This document shows, one piece after another, positions 1 to 4,757 of a stretch of 6,411 nucleotides of DNA (position 1 is its first letter; every line of letters starts with the position of its first letter). The position numbers and the translations under genes were made by a program. Below the pieces are notes generated by a model that was not told the origin of the DNA, made no database searches, and was given only the letters and a program-made list of their open reading frames with translations. This DNA comes from UBA4615 sp044360485 (GTDB lineage Bacteria; Pseudomonadota; Gammaproteobacteria; Burkholderiales; Burkholderiaceae_E), in contig JBIKKG010000210.1 in the NCBI GenBank assembly GCA_044360485.1, positions 1-6,411 on the forward strand, read 5' to 3'.

Positions 1-1
1 T

Positions 2-166
2 GCCGCCAATGAAACCAACCTGTATGCACAGCTGGCACAGGCCCGCATCACGCCGGTGAGTGTCAGCCACCGGCCCGGGCTGCTGCCGTTTCATGACCAG
101 GTGCTCGAGTTGCCCGGTGACGGCTCATGGCGTGTCGTCCCATCAAAGGGGTACCAGTTTTCCTGA
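2..166 (+). CDS. ABC transporter ATP-binding/permease protein, C-terminal end (partial)
   Basis: Only the last 54 codons are present; the gene begins before the window and ends with TGA at 164-166. The visible start, AANETNLYAQL, looks like the stretch just after the Walker B/D-loop of an ABC ATPase (usually ...SALD-AANE...). It is followed by VSVSHRPGLLPFHDQVLEL, where the histidine of SHR is the H-loop (switch) histidine. The H-R-x-x-L-x-x-F-H-D-x-x-L-x-L pattern is typical of fused permease-ATPase proteins of the YddA/SbmA (ABC_membrane_2) group, inner-membrane exporters or peptide/vitamin transporters. The substrate cannot be told from this fragment. The dehydrogenase gene follows 124 bases later on the same strand. 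No convincing terminator lies between them, so read-through is possible. ABC ATPase is secure; the subfamily is inferred from the C-terminal pattern. Confidence 0.8.
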   Translation, partial: AANETNLYAQLAQARITPVSVSHRPGLLPFHDQVLELPGDGSWRVVPSKGYQFS

Positions 167-290
167 GTCCCTGACCTGCGGTGAGCGGTGGAGGGGTGCA
201 GCACATGCATCACAATGCCAGTCCAGCCATGCGCTGCCCCGCAAAGCGAAGGCAGCGTGCATCCTCCCTCGCCCGCTCTCATTGACCGAC

Positions 291-2654
291 ATGAATGCTC
301 CTCACCTTCAGCCGCAGCCGGCATCCGATGACGCTCTGCAAGCCTTTGCCGAGAGCGCCAAGGCGCTTCTCGGGTCAGTGTCCCCCTTGGCCCGCATCAG
401 GCGGCTGCGCGAGGCGGTACCGCGCTTCGAGCGCACCGTCTGGCAACAGATGGCGCAAGCAGGCTGGACGGCCATCCTTGCGCCCGCCGAGCACGGCGGC
501 CTTGAACTGGATCTGCGGCATGCCTGCGCCATCGCTCAGGCGCTGGGTCGGCACCCGGCACCTGAGCCCTTTGTGGCCTGCGCCGTGCAGGCCGTGGCGC
601 TGCTCGCGAAGCTGCCCGCCGGCATCGTGCGTGACAGCGTGCTAAGCGCAGTCGTGCAGGGCGAGGCCATCGCCGGCGTGGCCTGGCAGGAACGTGCGGG
701 ACAGATCGAACCTGATGACACGGCTCACGCGTCGGGCGGCACCCGCGCCACACGTGTGGCAGAAGGCTATGCCATCGCTGGCGAAAAGAAGTGGGTCGTG
801 CCCGGTGCGGGCGCTGACGGATGGGTCGTGTCTGCTCAGACGGCAGATGGGCTTGCATTGTTCTGGGTGCCGCACGACACAGCCGGTGTGAGCCTGCAGG
901 AGCAGGCGCGCGCAGACGGCAGTCCTTCAGCCACGCTACGACTGACCGACGTGCGGGTGGCCGCCACGCATTGCCTGGCAAGCGGCGCCGCCGCCATCGC
1001 GGCCCTGTCGCAAGCCAACGACATGGCGCGCATCGCACTGGCCGCCGAGCTGCTCGGCGTGGCGCAGCATGCCTTCGAAGCCACCCGCGCCTATCTGGTC
1101 ACGCGGGTGCAGTTCGGCAAGCCGATTGGAGCCAATCAGGGTCTGCAACATCGGCTCGTGGACGCCTACATCCAGATCGAATTGGCGGCCGATTGCCTGA
1201 ACGAGGTGTTGCGAGACACCACCACCGGCCATGCGCAAGCGCTCGCCATCGGCGCCAGCCGCGCGAAGGCACGCTGTGCACACGCAGCGCTGCATGTCAC
1301 CCGAGAAGCCGTGCAGATGCACGGTGCCATTGGCTTCACCGACGAATACGATCTGGGGCTGTACGTGAAGCGTGCCCTGGGGCTGGCCAGCTGGCTGGGC
1401 GGCGCCCCGACACTGCGCACTCGACACCATGCGCTGGTATCGACCGACGCAGGCAATGCAACAGTGCCCGAGACCGTGCATGAAGCGCCACCCGCAGTCA
1501 GTCATGCCGACTGGAGCGCCATGAGCGAAGCCGATTTTCGGGCCATGGTGCGCGGCTTTTTTGAACGCCACTATCCGGCGCATCTGCGCCATCTGCCCCG
1601 CCGCTTGCGCCTGGCCGAATGCCGCGAGTGGTACATGACGCTCTCGCGCCAGGGCTGGCTCGCCCCTGCCTGGCCGCGGACGCATGGTGGTATGGAACTG
1701 CCGCCCGACAAGTTGCTCGCCTTTATCGAGGAGATGGAATCGCACGGCGTGGGCAGAGTGCCCGACCAGGGCATCATCAACCTGGGGCCCGTGCTGATTC
1801 ATTACGGCACGCCCGAGCAGCAACGCGAGTACATGCCCAAGATTCTTTCAGGCGAGCACATCTGGAGTCAGGGCTACTCCGAGCCGAACGCCGGTTCGGA
1901 TCTGGCCTCGCTGCGTACCGAGGCGATTGCCGACGGCGACGACTTCGTCGTCAATGGCCAAAAAATCTGGACCACGTTGGGCCATGACGCCACGCACATT
2001 TTTGCCCTGGTCCGGACCGACAAGACCGCCAAGAAGCAGCAGGGCATCAGCTTTTTGCTCATCGACCTCTCCTCGCCCGGGGTCACGGTGCGCCCCATCC
2101 GCAACATCGCCGGCGAGTCCGAGTTCTGCGAAGTGTTCTTCCAGGACGTGCGCGTGCCGCAGCGCAATCTGGTGGGCAAGCTCAACGAAGGCTGGACGAT
2201 TGCAAAGTCACTGCTCGGCTTTGAACGCCTCTTCGTAGGCAGCCCGATGACCTCGCAATATGCGATGGGGTTGTTGCGTACCGTGGCCCACGCGCGCGGG
2301 CTGTTTGACGACACGGCCTTCGTCGCGCGCTTTGCGCAGCTCGCACTCGACGTCGCCGATCACAAGTCGAGCTATGCCCGGTTTGCCGATATCGTGAAGC
2401 GCGGGGGCGAACTGCCCCCCAGCGTGTCGATCCTGAAAATCTGGGCAACCGAAAACTACACGGCTATCACCCGCATGCTCTATGAAGTCTGCGAAGAAGA
2501 CGGCGGCACGATGGGCGAGATCGACCTGGGCGAGGCGACCGTCAATGTCATTGCTCCGCTCATGACGGCCACGATCACCACCATTTATGGCGGCTCCAAC
2601 GAAATTCAGCGCAACATCCTGGCCAAGGCGGTGCTGGAGCTGCCAGGAGGCTAA
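291..2654 (+). CDS. Fused double acyl-CoA dehydrogenase (two ACAD halves in one chain, 787 aa)
   Basis: This is a flavin-dependent alpha,beta-dehydrogenase of acyl-CoA thioesters, presumably cytosolic, built from two tandem ACAD units. Normal ACADs are about 380-400 residues. Half one spans about residues 1-380 and half two about 410-787, joined by a linker with no ACAD motif (about 382-408). Half one has RVQFGKPIG (272-280) and QMHGAIGFT (342-350), the family's FAD-contacting motifs. At the two known catalytic-base positions it has A246 (helix G) and L369 (WLGG in place of YEG), so it seems to lack a base. Half two has YSEPNAGSDL (about 529-538), GFERL with E645 in the helix-G position used by isovaleryl-CoA dehydrogenase, and YGGSNEIQRN (766-775). 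It lacks a QxHGGxG motif. The halves therefore look complementary, with one active site per chain, as in actinobacterial steroid-degradation FadE heterodimers. The substrate is unknown. The ATG at 291 was chosen because ACAD homology begins just after it. The frame is open upstream to GTG 60, but that part overlaps the ABC gene and resembles no ACAD. No clear Shine-Dalgarno is seen. Confidence 0.9.
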   Translation: MNAPHLQPQPASDDALQAFAESAKALLGSVSPLARIRRLREAVPRFERTVWQQMAQAGWTAILAPAEHGGLELDLRHACAIAQALGRHPAPEPFVACAVQAVALLAKLPAGIVRDSVLSAVVQGEAIAGVAWQERAGQIEPDDTAHASGGTRATRVAEGYAIAGEKKWVVPGAGADGWVVSAQTADGLALFWVPHDTAGVSLQEQARADGSPSATLRLTDVRVAATHCLASGAAAIAALSQANDMARIALAAELLGVAQHAFEATRAYLVTRVQFGKPIGANQGLQHRLVDAYIQIELAADCLNEVLRDTTTGHAQALAIGASRAKARCAHAALHVTREAVQMHGAIGFTDEYDLGLYVKRALGLASWLGGAPTLRTRHHALVSTDAGNATVPETVHEAPPAVSHADWSAMSEADFRAMVRGFFERHYPAHLRHLPRRLRLAECREWYMTLSRQGWLAPAWPRTHGGMELPPDKLLAFIEEMESHGVGRVPDQGIINLGPVLIHYGTPEQQREYMPKILSGEHIWSQGYSEPNAGSDLASLRTEAIADGDDFVVNGQKIWTTLGHDATHIFALVRTDKTAKKQQGISFLLIDLSSPGVTVRPIRNIAGESEFCEVFFQDVRVPQRNLVGKLNEGWTIAKSLLGFERLFVGSPMTSQYAMGLLRTVAHARGLFDDTAFVARFAQLALDVADHKSSYARFADIVKRGGELPPSVSILKIWATENYTAITRMLYEVCEEDGGTMGEIDLGEATVNVIAPLMTATITTIYGGSNEIQRNILAKAVLELPGG

Positions 2655-2670
2655 GTGGCGAGGCGATCAG

Positions 2671-2695
2671 ACAAAAGGCCTGGGCCGCGCCCAGG
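2671..2695 (-). terminator. Rho-independent terminator of the minus-strand amidohydrolase gene
   Basis: A perfect 7-bp inverted repeat, CCTGGGC (2679-2685) and GCCCAGG (2689-2695), encloses a 3-base loop. Read on the minus strand, the hairpin is followed by CCTTTTGTCTG, a short U-rich tail. It starts 19 bases after the amidohydrolase stop codon. On the plus strand the hairpin is followed by TGCCGGGC, which is not U-rich, so it should act mainly on minus-strand transcripts. As a stem it may still slow plus-strand transcription leaving the dehydrogenase gene, whose stop codon is 24 bases before the stem. Confidence 0.65.
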
Positions 2696-2713
2696 TGCCG
2701 GGCTACCAAAGGC

Positions 2714-3898
2714 TCAAGCTGGCAGGTAGCGCTCCACCAGGCGCGTCCAGTAGGCAGCGCCCAGCGTCAGGATCTCGTCATTGAAGTCGTAATGGGCGTT
2801 GTGCACCATCGCGCCTTCGCCATTGCCCAGACGCAGAAAGCAACCCGGTTTGCGTTGCAGAAAATAGGCAAAGTCCTCGCTGCCGGTCACGGGCGGGAAC
2901 GGTGCAATCACACGCTCGGTCCCTACCAGTTCCTGTGCCACCTCGCAGGCAAATTCGGTTTCGGCCGAGGTGTTCACCAGCACCGGATAACCCCGGTCGT
3001 ATTCAATGGTCACTTCTCCGCCGTAGCTCTCGACCTGCGCCGTGACCAGCGCGCGAATGCGGTGCTCCAGACGCTCTCTGACGTCCGCGTCGAACGAACG
3101 GATGCTTAGCTCGAGCGTGGCGCTCTCAGGAATGACGTTGGCCGCCTTGCCCGCATGCACCGTGCCGATGGTGACAATGGCGGTCTGGGTCGGGTCGATA
3201 TTGCGTGAGACCACCGACTGCAGCGCCATGATCAGGCTGCCTGCAATGAGAATCGGGTCGACCGACAGATGCGGTCGTGCGGCATGGCCACCGCGGCCGC
3301 GCACCGTGATCTTCGCGGTATCCGAGGCCGACATGAAAGCGCCGGTGCCAAAACCGAAGGTGCCAGCGGCCACACCCGGATGGTTGTGGATGCCGAAGAT
3401 CGCATCGCACGGAAAGCGCTCGAAGAGACCATCTTCGATCATGCGCTGTGCCCCGCTGTCCTTGCCTGCCTCTTCGGCCGGCTGGAACACCACATGCACC
3501 GTGCCACTGAAATTGCGTGTGGCGGCCAAGTGCTGCGCAGCACCCAGCAGCATGGTGGTGTGGCCGTCATGGCCGCAAGCGTGCATGGCACCCGACACAG
3601 TACTGGCCCAGGGCTTGCCGGTGAGTTCAGTGATGGGCAGCGCATCCATATCGGCGCGCAGCGCGATCGCGCGGGCCCCCTGACCGTTGCGCAATGTGCC
3701 AACCACGCCGTGACCGCCGACGCCGGTAGCCACTTCCCAGCCCCATTCCTTCAGGTTTCCAGCCACCAGCTCAGCCGTGCGCGCCTCCTGGAAAGACAAC
3801 TCAGGGTGCTGATGCAGATGGCGCCGGGTGGTGCGCAAAAATCCGGCTGACCCTGCCAGATCGGCAAGTTCGCAAAAACAGCGCAGTCGGTCGTTCAT
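2714..3898 (-). CDS. M20D-family metal-dependent amidohydrolase (hippurate hydrolase / N-acyl-amino acid hydrolase-like, 394 aa)
   Basis: This is a binuclear metal peptidase-like amidohydrolase that cleaves the amide bond of an N-acyl, N-aroyl or auxin-type amino acid conjugate; it has no signal peptide, so probably acts in the cytosol. Motifs occur in family order: HQHPELSFQE (29-38), ALRADMDALPITE (79-91), MHACGHDGH (105-113), FQPAEEAGKDSG (138-149), GIHNHPG (169-175), the dimerisation-domain stretch GRGGHAARPH (201-210), GSEDFAYFL (339-347) and VHNAHYDFND (365-374). By analogy with the plant IAA-amino acid hydrolase ILL2, C108, H110, E143, H171 and H366 would bind metal and E142 would be the catalytic acid/base. 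The length is normal and every expected residue is present. The ATG at 3898 gives the usual family N-terminus; the frame extends upstream to 4015, but that part overlaps arsC and looks random. A weak GGA lies just upstream. The gap to arsC is 46 bases, so a two-gene transcript is plausible. The exact substrate cannot be read; hippurate hydrolase is the common label, not proof. Confidence 0.92.
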   Translation of the reverse strand: MNDRLRCFCELADLAGSAGFLRTTRRHLHQHPELSFQEARTAELVAGNLKEWGWEVATGVGGHGVVGTLRNGQGARAIALRADMDALPITELTGKPWASTVSGAMHACGHDGHTTMLLGAAQHLAATRNFSGTVHVVFQPAEEAGKDSGAQRMIEDGLFERFPCDAIFGIHNHPGVAAGTFGFGTGAFMSASDTAKITVRGRGGHAARPHLSVDPILIAGSLIMALQSVVSRNIDPTQTAIVTIGTVHAGKAANVIPESATLELSIRSFDADVRERLEHRIRALVTAQVESYGGEVTIEYDRGYPVLVNTSAETEFACEVAQELVGTERVIAPFPPVTGSEDFAYFLQRKPGCFLRLGNGEGAMVHNAHYDFNDEILTLGAAYWTRLVERYLPA

Positions 3899-3944
3899 GG
3901 GTCGTCCAATCAGTGGGGCACTGGGGACGACCTTATCACGGCCC

Positions 3945-4439
3945 TCAGACGCCGCCGATCTCCTGCAGCCTGGTCGCCAGCGCGGACCGGTCAATCGATT
4001 GCCAGGGCAATGCAAGAAACAGTTCGATACGCCGTTTCAGAGAGATGGCGGCCAGTTTCGATCGCCATGCGATTTGCTGCGGCGTTGCGCCTTCCACCAG
4101 GGGGTCCTCAACCCCCCAATGGGCCGTCAACGGCCCGCCTGGCCAGACCGGACAGGCTTCGCCGGCGGTCTGGTCGCACAGCGTGAACACGAAATCCATC
4201 TGCGGGGCATTGGGCCCGGAAAACTCATCCCAGCTCTTGCTGCGATAGCCCTCGATCGGCATGAACAGGTCGGAGAGAGCATTGATTGCATCAGGGCTGA
4301 CTTCACCTCTGGGCTGGGCGCCGGCAGAGAAGGCACGGAACTGCCCCTTTCCCATTCCGGTGAGCAGCCCCTCGGCGATGATGGAGCGGGCTGCATTGCC
4401 TCTGCAGATAAACAGCACGTTGAATATCTTGTGATCCAT
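3945..4439 (-). CDS. arsC: Arsenate reductase, thioredoxin-coupled (LMW protein tyrosine phosphatase fold), 164 aa
   Basis: The enzyme reduces arsenate to arsenite in the cytosol using a cysteine relay regenerated by thioredoxin or a similar donor. The phosphatase-type P-loop CX5R is at C12-R18 (CRGNAARS). The expected redox pair is C88 and C96 in LCDQTAGEACPVWPG, followed by TAHWGVEDP, where D112 fills the place of the general-acid aspartate. YRSKSWDEF (65-73) and APQMDFVF (78-85) also match proteobacterial ArsC proteins. The P-loop is slightly unusual: family members mostly read CTGNSARS or similar, with T/V/H where this one has R13 and S where it has A16; catalytic C12 and R18 are kept. 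The start at 4439 is the only one that includes the P-loop strand; its Shine-Dalgarno is weak. No arsR, arsB or ACR3 gene is in the window. A plain low-molecular-weight phosphatase is less likely because of the C88/C96 pair. Confidence 0.92.
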   Translation of the reverse strand: MDHKIFNVLFICRGNAARSIIAEGLLTGMGKGQFRAFSAGAQPRGEVSPDAINALSDLFMPIEGYRSKSWDEFSGPNAPQMDFVFTLCDQTAGEACPVWPGGPLTAHWGVEDPLVEGATPQQIAWRSKLAAISLKRRIELFLALPWQSIDRSALATRLQEIGGV

Positions 4440-4549
4440 GGCGCACCGGACAGATACGGTTGATCAGGCCAAATCACCTGAAAACAAGCCCTTGCCAACC
4501 TTCGACTCGCAGCAATCGTCAGGCAAAAGCCCCTGATTAGGTGCGGTCA

Positions 4550-4569
4550 GTCATGACACTGTCATGACA
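4550..4569. promoter_or_regulatory. Candidate operator: 17-bp perfect dyad made of two 9-bp direct repeats
   Basis: TCATGACACTGTCATGA (4551-4567) is an inverted repeat of 8-bp arms around a single central C. The same bases form a direct repeat, GTCATGACA at 4550-4558 and 4561-4569, with an 11-bp period, about one helical turn. TGCGG also occurs on both sides (4542-4546 and 4570-4574). Such geometry fits a dimeric or cooperatively binding transcription factor. It sits about 111 bases upstream of the arsC start and 188 bases upstream of the receptor start. The binding protein is unknown; the sequence does not match a site I can name with confidence. Confidence 0.45.
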
Positions 4570-4591
4570 TGCGGCCCACGATTCGTGCCGC

Positions 4592-4605
4592 TCATTCATG
4601 AATGA
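4592..4605. promoter_or_regulatory. Candidate operator: 14-bp perfect palindrome
   Basis: TCATTCATGAATGA reads the same on both strands. Its centre (CATG) lies about 39.5 bases, roughly four helical turns, from the centre of the neighbouring dyad at 4559. Both elements share TCAT/ATGA ends and CATG cores. Together they could be a paired operator serving one or both divergent genes. There is no other support, so the role is inference. Confidence 0.35.
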
Positions 4606-4757
4606 TGACGATCACACACTGCAATCCTCGCTCATCCCAAATTCTGTAAAGCTGCGTCAGTTATCCTCGCCGGGTCGGCCTGAGCGCTCGTTCGCGTTTT
4701 TGTTCCAGAACGCCTCTCATTAGCACTCCTCATCATCAGCCAGCCTCTCATGTTGTG

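Larger units (their letters stand above)
4440..4757. promoter_or_regulatory. Divergent intergenic region between arsC and the receptor gene
   Basis: These 318 bases contain no credible gene and must hold the promoters for arsC (leftward) and the receptor gene (rightward). The clearest structures are two perfect palindromes centred near 4559 and 4598.5, listed separately. A smaller inverted repeat, TCAGG (4464-4468) and CCTGA (4477-4481), lies 25 bases before arsC. On the minus strand TTGGCA resembles a -35 box about 55-60 bases upstream of the arsC start, but the matching -10 is poor. I could not assign a convincing sigma-70 or sigma-54 promoter to either gene. No canonical ArsR box was recognised. 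The half nearest the receptor gene (about 4610-4757) is C/T-rich with no ribosome binding site that stands out. Confidence 0.5.

Noticed and set aside
229..262. Hairpin GCTGCC (233-238) / GGCAGC (251-256) with extra flanking pairs
   Set aside because: The loop is 12 bases and no T-run follows on either strand, so it does not qualify as an intrinsic terminator; it could be chance in GC-rich DNA.
60..290. Upstream in-frame extension of the dehydrogenase from GTG 60 (77 extra residues)
   Set aside because: It overlaps the ABC transporter gene and has a Cys/Ser/Arg-rich composition unlike any ACAD N-terminus; family-like sequence starts only after ATG 291.
936..1823. Long minus-strand open frame (295 aa) inside the dehydrogenase gene
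   Set aside because: It is a shadow frame in high-GC coding DNA, antisense to clear ACAD motifs, with no recognisable domain of its own; the same holds for the 213-aa minus frame at 397-1038.
3042..3683. Plus-strand open frame (213 aa) opposite the amidohydrolase
   Set aside because: It is antisense to the conserved metal-binding motifs of the M20 enzyme, and its Arg/Ala/Ser/Pro-rich product has no family resemblance.
4481..4500. Possible sigma-54 promoter (TGGCA...TTG on the minus strand) for arsC
   Set aside because: The TTG element is off by one base from the required spacing and lacks the essential GC at -12.
4682..4700. GAGCGCTC palindrome followed by a T5 run, as a possible terminator
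   Set aside because: The stem is a loopless 8-bp palindrome and nine unrelated bases separate it from the T-run; no upstream plus-strand gene needs a terminator here.
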